DNA of 64,000 bases from Roseococcus sp. SYP-B2431 (GCF_004336745.1 NZ_SJXD01000025.1:496001-560000); one strand, 5' to 3'; shown: positions 16,360 through 27,398, counted from the first letter of the stretch. Numbers and translations are program-made. The notes: a model not told the origin generated them from the letters alone.

Positions 16360-17108
16360 CTGCCGCGCGTCCTCGCCTTCAGGAAGGCGAGGACGCGCTG
16401 CTCCTGTTCGGCGCGGTGATCGGGACCGCGCCAGTTCGTCAGCACTTCCACCTCCGGCAGTAGCTCGGCAAGCTCTGCGCTGGTCGCGGCCGGATGCGGG
16501 ATGTCGGTGCCCGGCAGCAGGAAGGCCGGCACCGGGCAGTTCCGCACGAACTCCCGGTCCACGCAGAAGACGAAGTCGCGCGCCCACATGTTCCGGCCGA
16601 AGCCGGCCAGCGCCTCCTCGGTGATCTCCGGGCGCTCGGCGCGCAGCGCCGCGGCCCATTCGGCATGGCTCTCGGGAAAGTACTCCGGGTGCTCCGGGTT
16701 GAGGCCGATCGGATTTTGCAGCACCGCGGCCGTGATGCGGTCCGGCGCGGTCTCGATGGCCTTCAGGCAGAAGCTGCCGCCGATGCAGCCGCCGAGCACG
16801 TGGAATTTCCCGAAGCCGAGATGGTCCATCAGCGCCAGATGATCGGCCGCATAGCTGTGCCATCCATCATCGGCCCCGATGCCGGCGCGCGACCGGCCGG
16901 CATTGCGCTGGTCCATCGCGATGGCGGTGAAGCCGGCGGCGGGCAGGGCTTTCGTCCAGTCCACCCAGGGCCGGGGCGGACCCTCGGTGGGCGCGGACCA
17001 CATCTCCATCCGCGAACGAAGCCCGCCGGGCGCGAAGAGCAGGACCGGGAAGCCGGAGCCATGGACCTCGTACCGGATCTCGCCGTCGGGACGCTTCAGT
17101 GTGGGCAT
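16356..17108 (-). CDS. Alpha/beta hydrolase with Cys nucleophile motif GGCIGG
   Basis: 250 residues of alpha/beta-hydrolase fold. The nucleophile elbow reads LGGCIGG (about residue 107), so the usual G-x-S-x-G serine is replaced by cysteine, as in dienelactone hydrolase. Other elements are an oxyanion region LLFAPGGLRS (about 23-32), the DQRNAGRS loop, an acid candidate in LPGTDIP and the base His in GPDHRAEQEQ near residue 230. The gene lies 12 bp downstream of the cupin gene on the same strand and is probably co-transcribed. Substrate unknown; a lactone or thioester hydrolase is possible by analogy only. Confidence 0.87.
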   Translation of the reverse strand: MPTLKRPDGEIRYEVHGSGFPVLLFAPGGLRSRMEMWSAPTEGPPRPWVDWTKALPAAGFTAIAMDQRNAGRSRAGIGADDGWHSYAADHLALMDHLGFGKFHVLGGCIGGSFCLKAIETAPDRITAAVLQNPIGLNPEHPEYFPESHAEWAAALRAERPEITEEALAGFGRNMWARDFVFCVDREFVRNCPVPAFLLPGTDIPHPAATSAELAELLPEVEVLTNWRGPDHRAEQEQRVLAFLKARTRGS

Positions 17109-17120
17109 GCCGCTCTCCGT

Positions 17121-17609
17121 TCAATCCACGCGCCAGAGCCCGGCCGTCCCGAGCACCGGGTCGGTGTCGGGGAAGGGCAGGGCGGCGATGCGCTCCAGCA
17201 TGGCCGGCGTCGGCGCCTCGCGCTGGATGTCGCCCTCCTGGCCCGGCGGATAGGCGCCGACCACCAGGAAGTCCGGGCTCGACCGGATCCTGAGATGGCC
17301 GGTGCCGGCCGGCAGCAGCGCGATGTCGCCCGCCGTCACCCGCACCTCGGCGCCATCGGGCCCGCCGAGCTTCAGCAGCGCCTCGCCGGCCGCGAAGCCG
17401 AGCACCTCGTGCCCCTTCGAATGGTAGTGGTGATAGCCGTAGATGCCGTCGCGCCATTGCGGCGGCCAGCCGTTGCGCTCGAACAGCGCCTCCATCGCGG
17501 CCGCGATGTCGCCGGAGGCCGGCATGGCCGCGCGGTACAGCAGCACCGGCAGGCGCGGATTGTTCGGCACCCATTCGCTACGGGGGAAATGCAGGGATTC
17601 TGGCTTCAT
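17121..17609 (-). CDS. Cupin-domain protein
   Basis: 162 residues from the ATG at 17609 (GGAGG upstream). A single cupin barrel is visible: motif 1 [19 protein letters not shown] (about 75-93) with His, His and Glu ligands, and motif 2 [18 protein letters not shown] (about 106-123) with a late His. Small cupins of this kind can be metal enzymes (isomerases, dioxygenases) or binding modules. It is placed directly upstream of the Cys-nucleophile hydrolase, which makes a two-gene operon likely. Function not recognised beyond the fold. Confidence 0.85.
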   Translation of the reverse strand: MKPESLHFPRSEWVPNNPRLPVLLYRAAMPASGDIAAAMEALFERNGWPPQWRDGIYGYHHYHSKGHEVLGFAAGEALLKLGGPDGAEVRVTAGDIALLPAGTGHLRIRSSPDFLVVGAYPPGQEGDIQREAPTPAMLERIAALPFPDTDPVLGTAGLWRVD

Positions 17610-17650
17610 GGAGACCTCCGGGCAGGAGAACGCGGGCGGGCGCGCTCCGG

Positions 17651-17920
17651 CTACAGCGCCGCGACGATCTCCGACCATTCCGATTCCAGCGTCACCGCCG
17701 GGCGGCGGCGGCCGGCGCGGCGGTACCAATAGTCGGCGTTGGAGAGGTCGCCCTCCTTGCGGTGCAGATAGGCGTGGACCCAGGCGCCCTCGGCCGTGTC
17801 CACGGCTTGCGCGGCCTCGTGCGCGCGCGCCCATTCGCCGCGGGCGTCCCACCACAGCGCGGCCAGGGGCGGCGGCAGGTCCGTCGCCGTCTCGCGCTCC
17901 ATGAGGGCATGGGGTTCCAT
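17651..17920 (-). CDS. Conserved small hypothetical protein, TPR-like
   Basis: 89 residues without signal or membrane segment. Trp- and Ala-rich helices ([20 protein letters not shown], then [26 protein letters not shown]) look like one and a half tetratricopeptide-type helical repeats. I recognise the pattern from alphaproteobacterial hypothetical proteins but no function. It is convergent with nothing and lies about 40 bp from the cupin gene on the same strand, so it could be the promoter-proximal gene of that unit. It is divergent from the V4R-protein gene (67 bp). Confidence 0.72.
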   Translation of the reverse strand: MEPHALMERETATDLPPPLAALWWDARGEWARAHEAAQAVDTAEGAWVHAYLHRKEGDLSNADYWYRRAGRRRPAVTLESEWSEIVAAL

Positions 17921-17987
17921 TCGCCGGTCCTCCAGCTTGCGACACTATCGCGGATCGCCCAGCATTGCGAAGTTCCAGGAGACGCGC

Positions 17988-18536
17988 ATGGCCCAGCCCC
18001 AGGTTCCGATCGAGGTCGATCCCGAGACCGGCATCTGGTCCACCGACGGCCTGCCGATGGTCTATCTGCCGCGCCACTTCCTGGTGAATATGCAGAAGGG
18101 CGTCGAGGACGCGATCGGGCCCGAAGCGTATCGAAAGATCCTCTACGGATCGAGCGACCTCTCGGCGCTGCAATGGTGCCGGGCCGAGGCGAGGACGCAT
18201 GGCCTCTCGCCGCTCGAGACCTTCAGGCACTATCTCAGGCGCCTTTCGCAGCGGGGCTACGGCCAGCTGGAGATCACGGCACTGGACGAGGCGGCGGGCA
18301 CCGGCGCGGTGACGGTGCGGAACTCGGCCTTCGCGCTGGGCTATGGCCCGGGAGCCGGACGGAAGGTCTGCTACATGTTCGAGGGCAGCTTCGCCGGCGG
18401 CATGCGCTACGTGCTGGAGATGGCCGGGCGGAAGGGCGAGCCCGCCTGCCGCGAGGTGGCCTGCGCGGCGGAAGGGCATCCCGAATGCCGCTTCGAGCTG
18501 CGCTGCGACGCAGTGCGGCGCAGCGAGGGCTGCTGA
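17988..18536 (+). CDS. V4R-like (4-vinyl reductase-type) small-molecule-binding protein, DUF5943
   Basis: 182 residues. The C-terminal half matches the V4R pattern: [30 protein letters not shown], then the cysteine cluster [20 protein letters not shown], which in the family binds zinc or a ligand. The N-terminal part ([26 protein letters not shown]...) is the V4R lead-in with an amphipathic helix. V4R domains bind hydrophobic small molecules or tetrapyrrole precursors and often feed signalling proteins. Here it stands alone, 64 bp upstream of a GGDEF-EAL gene on the same strand, which makes a sensory role plausible but inferred. Confidence 0.8.
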   Translation: MAQPQVPIEVDPETGIWSTDGLPMVYLPRHFLVNMQKGVEDAIGPEAYRKILYGSSDLSALQWCRAEARTHGLSPLETFRHYLRRLSQRGYGQLEITALDEAAGTGAVTVRNSAFALGYGPGAGRKVCYMFEGSFAGGMRYVLEMAGRKGEPACREVACAAEGHPECRFELRCDAVRRSEGC

Positions 18537-18600
18537 GGGCGGAAACCGCGGCTTCCGGCGCAGGTTTTAACGTCCTGGGCCCGACAAACTGGAACCGCCT

Positions 18601-21294
18601 GTGAGCTTCGTCTTTCGCCTCATGCTTCTGGCGGTGATGAGCGTCCTGCCGTCCGCCATGCTGGAAGTCTGGCGCAGCGAGGAGCACCGACAGGAGAATC
18701 TCGCCGAGGTCCCGGCCCGGGCCCTGGGCCTGGCCCAGATCGGCGCGGCCGAGCAGCGGCGCATCCTGGAAGGCGCGCGGCAATTGCTCACGGCCCTGGC
18801 GATGCTGCCGGTGATCCGCGACCGGGACGAGGCGCGGTGCGGCCCCGCCCTGCAGCGCGCGCGGGAGCAGTTCACGCTCTACACGGTCATCGGCGCCGCC
18901 GACCTCGATGGCCGGATCTGGTGCAGCAGCTCGACAGCGGGCATCGATGTCTCCGACCGCGCGTGGTTCCGGCGGACCTTGGAGACGGGGAGCTTCTCCG
19001 TCGGCGGCTATGTGGTCGGCCGCGTCACGGGCCGGCGCACGCTGAACCTCTCCCTGCCCGTCCATGACGACGAGCTCCGGATCGTCGGGGTGCTCAGTGC
19101 CGGGCTGGATCTCGATCTCCTGGCGGAGGACCTGGCCACGCGGGAGCCGGCGCCCGGCATCAGCCTGACCGTGGTGGACCCCTTCGGAACCGTCCTGGTC
19201 GACCTGCCGAGCCGGCAGCAGATCGGGCAGCCGCTGCCGGAGCGGCTGCGCCACATCGTCGGCGCCGGGCCCGGCGTGCTCGACACGGAGTGGCTCAACG
19301 GCCGGCGCGAGATCGTCGGCCATGTGCCCGCGATCGCCCCTGCCAGCCCGTCCTTCCTCGTGGCCGTGGGCCTCGACCACGAGCGCTTCGTGGAAGACGC
19401 CTTCCGGAAAGGCCCGCCTCGGGTGGTCTCGGCCGCCGTGATGGCGGCCGCGCTGCTGGCGGCCTGGTTCTTCGCCACCCGCTACATCCGCCGGCCCATC
19501 GCCAGGCTGATGGCGGTGACCGAGCGGTGGCGCCAGGGCGACATGACCGCGCGCGCCGGGCGGATCGACAGGAGCTCGGAAATCAGCGAGCTCGGCCTGG
19601 CCTTCGACGTCATGGCCGACGCCGTGGCCGAGCGGGAGCGGCGCATGGCCGACATGCTGGAGAGCACGACGGACAGCGTCTGGGCGATCGACCGGGACTG
19701 GCGCGTGACCTTCCAGAACCGTCGCGGCAAGGCGCGGCTGGAGGGCTTCGATCTGCTCGGGCGGAAGGTGTGGGAGGTCTTTCCGGAGTTGGAGGCCGGG
19801 CCGGTGGGCGCGGCCTACCATCGCGCGATGGAGGAACGCGTCCCGACGCAGGTCACCTTCTATTTCGAGCCGATCGCCGGGCATTTCGAGGCGCATGTCT
19901 TTCCCTCCGAGGAGGGCGGCATCACGCTCTTCGTCCGCGACGTGACGGAGGCGCTGCAGGCGCGGCAGGCCCTGCTGCACCAGGCCTATCACGACCCGCT
20001 CACGGACCTGCCCAACCGGAACAGGCTCCAGGAGATGGTCACCCAGGGCGAGGACGGGCGCATGCCCTCGGCCCTGGCGCTGCTGGATCTCGACGGCTTC
20101 AAGCATGTGAACGACACGCTGGGCCATCCCGCCGGAGACGTGGTGCTGCGGGATGCCGCCTCCCGCCTGGCCGCGCATCTGGGCGGACAGGGGCGGCTGG
20201 CGCGGCTGGGCGGCGACGAGTTCGCGGTGCTGCTCTTCGGGGCGGAAGCGGCGGCCAACGAGGCGATCGTGGAGGGTATGCTCGCCGCGCTGGAGCGCGC
20301 GCCCTTCACGGTGAGGGGGCGGCAGTTCCGGATCACGGCGAGCGCCGGGCTGGCGCGGGTGCCGCCCGGCGCGGCGCCCGATGCGGAGACCCTGCTCTCC
20401 AACGCCGACCTGGCCCTCTATCGCGCCAAGGCCGCCGGGGGCGGGGTGCATCGCGTCTTCAGCGAAGCGGACCGGGCGGCCTACGAGACCCAGCGGCTGC
20501 TGGACGAGCAGATCGGCCGGGCCGCCGAGCAAGGCGAGTTCGAGCTGCACTACCAGCCGCAGGTCCGGCTGTCCGACGGGGCGCTCGTCGGGGCGGAGGC
20601 GCTGATCCGCTGGCGCCACCCGACGCGCGGACTGCTGGGCCCCGCCGCCTTCCTGACGACGCTGGAATGCAGCCGCCACGCGCCCGGCGTGGGCGGCTGG
20701 ATCATCGACGAGGCCTGCCGCCAGACCGCCGCCTGGCGCGAGGCGGGCCTGCCGCTGCGTATCGGGATGAACCTCTTCGCGGAGCAGGTCGCGTCCGGCG
20801 ACCTGGAGGAGGTGATCGAGGCGGCGCTGGCGGCCCATGGATTGCCGCCCCAGATGCTGGAGCTGGAGCTGACGGAGAACATCGCGCTCAGCCAGGACGG
20901 GGCCGAGCTGCTGGCGCCGCTGCGGGCCCTGCTGGCCCGGGGCATCGGCATCGCGCTCGACGACTTCGGCACGGGCTTCGCCTCGCTGACGGCGCTGCGG
21001 GACGTTCCCGTCACCCGGCTGAAGATCGACCGCAGCTTCGTCTCGGGCCTGCCGGAGGCGACGCATGACGCGGCGATCGTCGAATCCGTGCTGGTGCTGG
21101 CGCGGCGCCTGGGGCTCGAGGTCATCGCGGAGGGCGTCGAGACCGAGGAGCAGGAAAGCTTCCTGGCCGCCCGCGGCTGTCCAGAGGGCCAGGGCTATCG
21201 CTACGGCCGCCCCATGCCGGCCGAGGAGTTCCTGGCCGCGAGCCTGGCCTGGGAGGCCAGGCGGGGGGAGGCCAGGAGGCGCATGGGGCGTTAG
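18601..21294 (+). CDS. Membrane GGDEF-EAL protein with Cache-like sensor, HAMP and PAS
   Basis: 897 residues from a GTG start. Order: membrane segment (about 4-20), periplasmic Cache-like sensor (about 25-275), membrane segment (about 280-298), HAMP (about 300-350), PAS (about 355-450), GGDEF (about 460-620) and EAL (about 645-880). The diguanylate cyclase site is intact (LGGDEFAVL near residue 535). The phosphodiesterase site has GAEALIRW (about 665), DDFGTGFASL and KIDRSF, so both c-di-GMP activities are possible on paper. The conserved EAL-domain residues suggest the phosphodiesterase is active. Starts 64 bp after the V4R gene. A weak TGGAA is the only ribosome-site candidate. Confidence 0.93.
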   Translation: MSFVFRLMLLAVMSVLPSAMLEVWRSEEHRQENLAEVPARALGLAQIGAAEQRRILEGARQLLTALAMLPVIRDRDEARCGPALQRAREQFTLYTVIGAADLDGRIWCSSSTAGIDVSDRAWFRRTLETGSFSVGGYVVGRVTGRRTLNLSLPVHDDELRIVGVLSAGLDLDLLAEDLATREPAPGISLTVVDPFGTVLVDLPSRQQIGQPLPERLRHIVGAGPGVLDTEWLNGRREIVGHVPAIAPASPSFLVAVGLDHERFVEDAFRKGPPRVVSAAVMAAALLAAWFFATRYIRRPIARLMAVTERWRQGDMTARAGRIDRSSEISELGLAFDVMADAVAERERRMADMLESTTDSVWAIDRDWRVTFQNRRGKARLEGFDLLGRKVWEVFPELEAGPVGAAYHRAMEERVPTQVTFYFEPIAGHFEAHVFPSEEGGITLFVRDVTEALQARQALLHQAYHDPLTDLPNRNRLQEMVTQGEDGRMPSALALLDLDGFKHVNDTLGHPAGDVVLRDAASRLAAHLGGQGRLARLGGDEFAVLLFGAEAAANEAIVEGMLAALERAPFTVRGRQFRITASAGLARVPPGAAPDAETLLSNADLALYRAKAAGGGVHRVFSEADRAAYETQRLLDEQIGRAAEQGEFELHYQPQVRLSDGALVGAEALIRWRHPTRGLLGPAAFLTTLECSRHAPGVGGWIIDEACRQTAAWREAGLPLRIGMNLFAEQVASGDLEEVIEAALAAHGLPPQMLELELTENIALSQDGAELLAPLRALLARGIGIALDDFGTGFASLTALRDVPVTRLKIDRSFVSGLPEATHDAAIVESVLVLARRLGLEVIAEGVETEEQESFLAARGCPEGQGYRYGRPMPAEEFLAASLAWEARRGEARRRMGR

Positions 21295-21307
21295 CCATCG
21301 GGCCGCG

Positions 21308-23134
<1,827 letters not shown>

Positions 23135-23209
23135 TCGTCTTCTCCCACAGGGGTTCGCGTTCAACGGCGGGCGATATGCGGGGAGGTGGCGATTGTTTCA
23201 ACCGGGGCG

Positions 23210-23791
23210 TCACGGCCAGCAGGCCCGGAGGGCGCGCGGGATGTATCTGCGGCCGGCGACGACGGTGAGGCACTTCCGCATGGCGCGCAGCCAGGCGAAG
23301 GCGCGCTTTCGTTCTCCCCGGACGACGGATTCGAGCCGCGCCAATTGCAGGTCGAAGAGCTTTTCGGACAAATCCGGATCGGGGCACATCCAGGGCGGGG
23401 CCGGCAAGGCGCGCTTCAGCTCGAGCCGGCGGGCCAGGAGGATGATGCGGAAGCCGCGCAGGCGGATGGCCCGGCGCGCGGCGCGGCAGATGGGGCCGAG
23501 GAGGTTCTTCAGGACATGGCCCTGGGGAGCGGCGGCCAGGGCGAGGAGCAGGTGCTCCCACAATCCCTCATGGGTCAGGCGGCGGAAGTAGCGCGAGATG
23601 GTGTCGGGCTTGCCGTAGGGCTCGGGAAGGTCGGACCAGGGGCCATCGGTGGCGGCGACGCGGAAGATGGCGTCGAAGCGGGCGCGGTGGTCGCAGGGGC
23701 GGCCGCGGAAGCGGCGCAGGATGTGGGGGAGGAGGGCGGCCCATTCGGCATCGGAGAGGGGGGCGTGGGGGATGCGGAGGGGGGAGGGCAT
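23210..23791 (-). CDS. IS5-type transposase N-terminal-like protein without catalytic domain
   Basis: 193 residues. The first 85 match the DNA-binding N-terminus of IS5/IS1182-type transposases: LSDAEWAALLPHILRRFRGRP, then RFDAIFRVAATDGPWSDLPEPYGKPDTISRYFRRLTHEGLWEHLLLAL. The DDE catalytic part is absent. Instead there is a basic helical tail (AARRAIRLRGFRIILLARRLELK... LARLESVVRGERKRAFAWLRAMRKCLTVVAG). No inverted repeats or target duplications are visible at its ends. It may be a decayed insertion or a domesticated DNA-binding protein; similar short proteins appear in related genomes by recollection, which favours domestication. Confidence 0.65.
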   Translation of the reverse strand: MPSPLRIPHAPLSDAEWAALLPHILRRFRGRPCDHRARFDAIFRVAATDGPWSDLPEPYGKPDTISRYFRRLTHEGLWEHLLLALAAAPQGHVLKNLLGPICRAARRAIRLRGFRIILLARRLELKRALPAPPWMCPDPDLSEKLFDLQLARLESVVRGERKRAFAWLRAMRKCLTVVAGRRYIPRALRACWP

Positions 23792-23861
23792 CCCGCAATA
23801 CTAGGAAAATAATCTGAGTCATGGCAAGGAAAATCGGTCCGTCGCCGCGCGGCCGCGCGGA

Positions 23862-24218
23862 TCAGGGCTCCGTCAGCCGCTCCAGGGTGGCGAGCAGGCG
23901 CCGCTCCTGCGTCGGCTTGCCGACATTCGGCACACCCGTCAAAATGGCGCCGCCGAACCGCTCCGGCCGTTCGAAGGCGCTCGCCACGGCGAAGGGCACG
24001 CCCCGGGCGGCGAGGGTCTCGGCGACGCGCGTGACCAGCTCGGAGCGGAGCTGAACGTCGAGCAGCGCCACGTTGGGCACGTCCTGCTCCAGCAGGCGGA
24101 GCGCCGCCTGCACCGTCGCCGCCGGGCCCAGAACCCTCCATCCGCGACGCTCCAGCATCTGCTGCAGGTCCAGCGCGATCAGGAACTCGTCTTCGACGAT
24201 CAGGATGGTCTTCTGCAC
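23862..24218 (-). CDS. Stand-alone response-regulator receiver domain
   Basis: 118 residues, a lone CheY-like receiver. Acidic pocket EDEF near residue 10, phospho-acceptor Asp in VALLDVQL at about residue 54, Ala in place of the usual Thr/Ser in FAVASAF (the second small residue Ser is kept), and the conserved Lys-Pro in VGKPTQ near residue 102. No output domain. The HWE histidine kinase gene lies 9 bp upstream on the same strand, so this is the natural partner. Such kinase/receiver pairs often feed phosphorelays; the target is unknown. Confidence 0.9.
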   Translation of the reverse strand: MQKTILIVEDEFLIALDLQQMLERRGWRVLGPAATVQAALRLLEQDVPNVALLDVQLRSELVTRVAETLAARGVPFAVASAFERPERFGGAILTGVPNVGKPTQERRLLATLERLTEP

Positions 24219-24227
24219 GGCCCGCCT

Positions 24228-25247
24228 TCAATCCGAGGGAGAGGCCTTTCCAAGCGGAATGACGATCTCGGTCTCTAAACCGCCGGACTCGTATCTTTGT
24301 TGCACCTCGCCCCCCAAACTATAGCTCGCGGACGAGCGGATGAGGTGGGTGCCGTAGCCCGTGGTGGCGGGCGGGGCCACCGGGGGGCCGCCGCTCTCCA
24401 CCCAGCTCAGCCGGAGCTGGCCGGCCTCGTCCAGCCGCCAGCTGATCCGCACCCGGCCGCCGGGGGCCGACAGGGCGCCATGCTTGGCGGCGTTCGTCGC
24501 CAGCTCGTGCACGATCAGCCCCAGCGCCATGATCACCCGCGGCCCGAGCACGACGGCCGGGCCGGGCTCGATGAGGACGGCCTCCGGCGCGGCGGCGTAG
24601 GGGGCGAGGGCGCGTTCCAGCAATGCGGCCAGGCCGGCATCGTCCTGCTCCCGGAAGGCGAGGTCCTGCGCCTCCACCAGGGCGCCGAAACGGCCCAGGA
24701 AGGCGTCGCGATACTCCTCCGCCGAACGGCCCTCCGTGGGGGTCTGGCGGGCCATCGCCTGCGCCACGCCCAGCAGGTTCTTCATCCGGTGCCGGAGCTC
24801 GCCGAAGAGCATGTCCTTCGCGGCCTCCTGCTCGACGCGCTCGGTCGCGTCCACGATGGCCAGCAACATGGAATGCCCGCCATTGTCCGGATGGTGGAGG
24901 GTGCGGGCGGTCAGGAGCATCGTCCTCCGGCCGAGGGCCGGGAACTCATGCTCGACCTGGAAGTTGACGACGGCCGTGCTTCTGGGGATCACCTGCGACA
25001 GCAGGAGGCGCAGATCGGGGATGTTCCATTGGCCATTGCCCAGCTCGTAGACGAGCTGCCCGATGGTCTCGTAGCGGTCCACCTTGAAGGCCTGGTAGAA
25101 GGACCGGCTGGCCGCCTGCACGCGCAGGCTCTCATCGAGGACGAGCAGGGGATCGGAGATCGTGTCGACGATGCCCTGGGCCTGGACATGGCCGGCGCGC
25201 AGGAGGCGGTAAAGGTCTTCCACATTCATCGTAGGCCGGTCCTGCAT
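24228..25247 (-). CDS. HWE-family histidine kinase with PAS domain
   Basis: 339 residues, soluble. An N-terminal PAS domain (about 20-130: IVDTISDPLLVLDESLRVQAAS... then MLLAIVDATERVEQE) is followed by an HWE/HisKA_2 phosphoacceptor ELRHRMKNLLGVAQAMARQT (His near residue 154). The ATPase has HELATNAAKHGALS (N box), SWVESGGPPV and GYGTHLI. HWE kinases are largely alphaproteobacterial; PAS-HWE proteins are often light, redox or general-stress sensors. No LOV cysteine (NCRFLQ) is visible, so a flavin sensor is unlikely. Directly followed by the receiver gene. An internal ATG at 25229 is an alternative start. Confidence 0.9.
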   Translation of the reverse strand: MQDRPTMNVEDLYRLLRAGHVQAQGIVDTISDPLLVLDESLRVQAASRSFYQAFKVDRYETIGQLVYELGNGQWNIPDLRLLLSQVIPRSTAVVNFQVEHEFPALGRRTMLLTARTLHHPDNGGHSMLLAIVDATERVEQEAAKDMLFGELRHRMKNLLGVAQAMARQTPTEGRSAEEYRDAFLGRFGALVEAQDLAFREQDDAGLAALLERALAPYAAAPEAVLIEPGPAVVLGPRVIMALGLIVHELATNAAKHGALSAPGGRVRISWRLDEAGQLRLSWVESGGPPVAPPATTGYGTHLIRSSASYSLGGEVQQRYESGGLETEIVIPLGKASPSD

Positions 25248-25321
25248 GGGACGCCCAACCTACAGGAAAGGCCCTCAATCCCGCAATCCGAGGCCGGCGC
25301 GCCGGCCGGCGGCGCCCGGCG

Positions 25322-26689
25322 TCAGGCCGCGGCCAGGCTCCGCCGCAGCCGCGCGATCGCGCCGGGCAGGCCGCGCACCTTCAGCACGCGGCCCGTCTCG
25401 TCGTAATCCTCCGAAAGCACCCGCGCGCTCTCATAGACCTCGCCGATCAGCCCCTGCCTGGCATAGGGCAGCACCAGCGTGTCCTCCACCATCGCCTCCT
25501 CGAAGAAGGCGACGATCCGGTCGCGCAGCGCGCTCACGTCGCCGGGCGCATGGGCCGAGAGCAGGATCGCGTCCGGATGCCTGTCCCGCAGCGCGGCGCG
25601 CCCGGCCGCGTCCACCCGGTCCATCTTGTTCAGCACCAGCCGCGACGGCACCGCATCCGCGCCGATCTCGCGCAGCGCGGTCCTGCTGACCTCCAGCTGC
25701 GCCTCCCAGGTCGGGTCCGAGGCATCCACCACGAAGAGCAGCAGCGAGGCCTCCAGCGCCTCCGCCAAGGTGGAGCGGAAGGAGGCCACGAGATCGTGCG
25801 GCAGCTGCTTGATGAAGCCCACCGTGTCGGAGACGAGCACGCGCGGCCGCGTCTCGGGCTGGAGGATGCGGACGGTGGTGTCGAGCGTGGCGAAGAGCTT
25901 GTCCTCCACCAGCACCTGGCTGCCGGTCAGCGCCCGCATCAGCGAGGATTTGCCGGCATTGGTGTAGCCGACCAGCGCCACGCGCAGCTGGTCGCGGCGG
26001 GCGGAGCGGCGGTTGTCGCCGTCGCGCTGCACGGCGTCGAGCTGGGTCTTCAGCTCGGAGATGCGGTCGCGGACCTTGCGGCGGTCGAGGTCCAGGGTGC
26101 TCTCGCCGGCGCCCGGGCCCTGCTGGCGCCCGCCGCCGGTCGAGGATTCGCGCATGCGGGGCGCCACGTATTTCAGCCGCGCCATCTCGACCTGGAGCTT
26201 CGCCTCGCGGGTATGGGCGTGGCGGTGGAAGATCTCGACGATGACGCCGGTGCGGTCGAGCACCTGCGCCCCGGTGGCGCGCTCCAGGTTGCGGAGCTGG
26301 CTGGGCGAGAGCTCGTGGTCGACGATGACGAATTCGGGCCTGCGGGCGGCGCCCGGCTCGGCTTCGCCCGGCTCGGCCTCGCCTGCTTCGGGCGTCCCGG
26401 CCGCGCCCTCGAAGCGCTGCCGGGCCTTGGACTTCGCGGCCGGCGCCATGGAGGTGACGACGCCGCTGCCGCCGGTCAGCGCCGCGAGCTCGGCCAGCTT
26501 GCCGCTGCCCAGCAGCGCGGCGGCGCCGGTGCCCTCGCGCTTCTGCGAGACCGCGCCGACGACCTCGTAGCCGAGCGTCCTCACCAGGCGCCCCAGCTCC
26601 TCGAGGCTGGCCTCGTGGGCGATGTCGTCCACGTCGGGGGTCTGGATGCCGACGAGGACGGCCAATGGTGTCGGGGCTCTGGTCTCCAT
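25322..26689 (-). CDS. hflX: GTPase HflX
   Basis: 455 residues from the ATG at 26689 (five codons downstream of the longest possible start). The N-terminal nucleotide/ribosome-binding domain (about 1-190) has LGSGKLAEL and the HELSPSQLRNLERATG motif. The GTPase domain has G1 GYTNAGKSSL (about 245), G3 DTVGFI, G4 NKMD. A 20-odd residue Gly/Glu/Pro insertion with a short repeat (AEPGEAEPG) interrupts the N-terminal domain. HflX is a ribosome-splitting stress GTPase at the 50S subunit. In many alphaproteobacteria it follows hfq; here hfq is not upstream in the window's visible neighbours, so the usual hfq-hflX order is broken. Confidence 0.95.
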   Translation of the reverse strand: METRAPTPLAVLVGIQTPDVDDIAHEASLEELGRLVRTLGYEVVGAVSQKREGTGAAALLGSGKLAELAALTGGSGVVTSMAPAAKSKARQRFEGAAGTPEAGEAEPGEAEPGAARRPEFVIVDHELSPSQLRNLERATGAQVLDRTGVIVEIFHRHAHTREAKLQVEMARLKYVAPRMRESSTGGGRQQGPGAGESTLDLDRRKVRDRISELKTQLDAVQRDGDNRRSARRDQLRVALVGYTNAGKSSLMRALTGSQVLVEDKLFATLDTTVRILQPETRPRVLVSDTVGFIKQLPHDLVASFRSTLAEALEASLLLFVVDASDPTWEAQLEVSRTALREIGADAVPSRLVLNKMDRVDAAGRAALRDRHPDAILLSAHAPGDVSALRDRIVAFFEEAMVEDTLVLPYARQGLIGEVYESARVLSEDYDETGRVLKVRGLPGAIARLRRSLAAA

Positions 26690-26748
26690 GGCGCGTGGTA
26701 GCACGGAAGCGTCGCCCCGCGCCTATCCCAGGATACCGGCGGATCGCC

Positions 26749-27093
26749 TCAATGCGAGGCCCGCACCACCATCACGGGCGGCTCGCCGGGGTCCCGGTCG
26801 AACATGGTCAGGGCCGCGATCTCGCTCGGATCCAGCAGATTGCCGTCGCGGTCGAGCCGGATGGCCCGGGGATCGCCGTTGCGGGCGGCGCGGCCGTGCC
26901 AGAGGCCATGGCTGTCGGCCCAGAGATCGGTGACCTGGGTATAGCCGATGGCCTCGATGCGGCTGCGGGCCTCGCCCTCGGTGAGGCGGAGCGGCTCGGC
27001 GGCGGGGGGAGGGGCGGACAGCGTCTCGGCCCTTGCCGAGGGCGCCATGAGGAGGGCCGCGAACAGCGCCATGGCCAGGGGGGAACGGCCCAT
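26749..27093 (-). CDS. Small secreted PepSY-like protein
   Basis: 114 residues from the ATG at 27093, with AAGGAG 7 nt upstream. Signal peptide about 1-22 (ending SARAE). The mature part, TEGEARSRIEAIGYTQVTDLWADSHGLWHGRAARNGDPRAIRLDRDGNLL, follows the PepSY pattern (helix, then strand pair around a Gly-rich turn, then a D-x-D-G turn). PepSY-type proteins are periplasmic and often inhibit proteases or sit in metal-related systems. No neighbour indicates a partner. Family assignment is by pattern, not by a decisive motif. Confidence 0.75.
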   Translation of the reverse strand: MGRSPLAMALFAALLMAPSARAETLSAPPPAAEPLRLTEGEARSRIEAIGYTQVTDLWADSHGLWHGRAARNGDPRAIRLDRDGNLLDPSEIAALTMFDRDPGEPPVMVVRASH

Positions 27094-27398
27094 GGGATTC
27101 TCCTTCTTTCCGGCGCGTGCGGGAGTGCACGCCACGCGGCTGTAAAAGCCGCCAACACCGCGCCGGTTGTGGGGGGGCGGAAATATCCTGTCGCCGCGCG
27201 TGATCGGGGCCGGTGCCGGAGATGGCTGGCGCGGGGCTGTGGAACCCCCGCGCCGTGTTCGGGAGTTTCACGTTTCAAGACGTGCGAAGCTTGCGGCCGC
27301 CTTCGGGGCCGGCGGCCGGGGCGTGATCGCCAGGCCGGCCTGAGCCTGGGGCTGTAGGCTGGTTCTGGCGTGAATTTCCGATTCTGCGTGCCGGGGTG
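27094..27398. other. Non-coding stretch upstream of a strong promoter
   Basis: About 305 bases between the divergent PepSY-like gene and the promoter at 27399. It contains the start region of the PepSY-like gene and GC-rich inverted repeats, for example GGCGCGGG and related words, and no convincing open frame. I see no further signal I can support. Confidence 0.35.
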
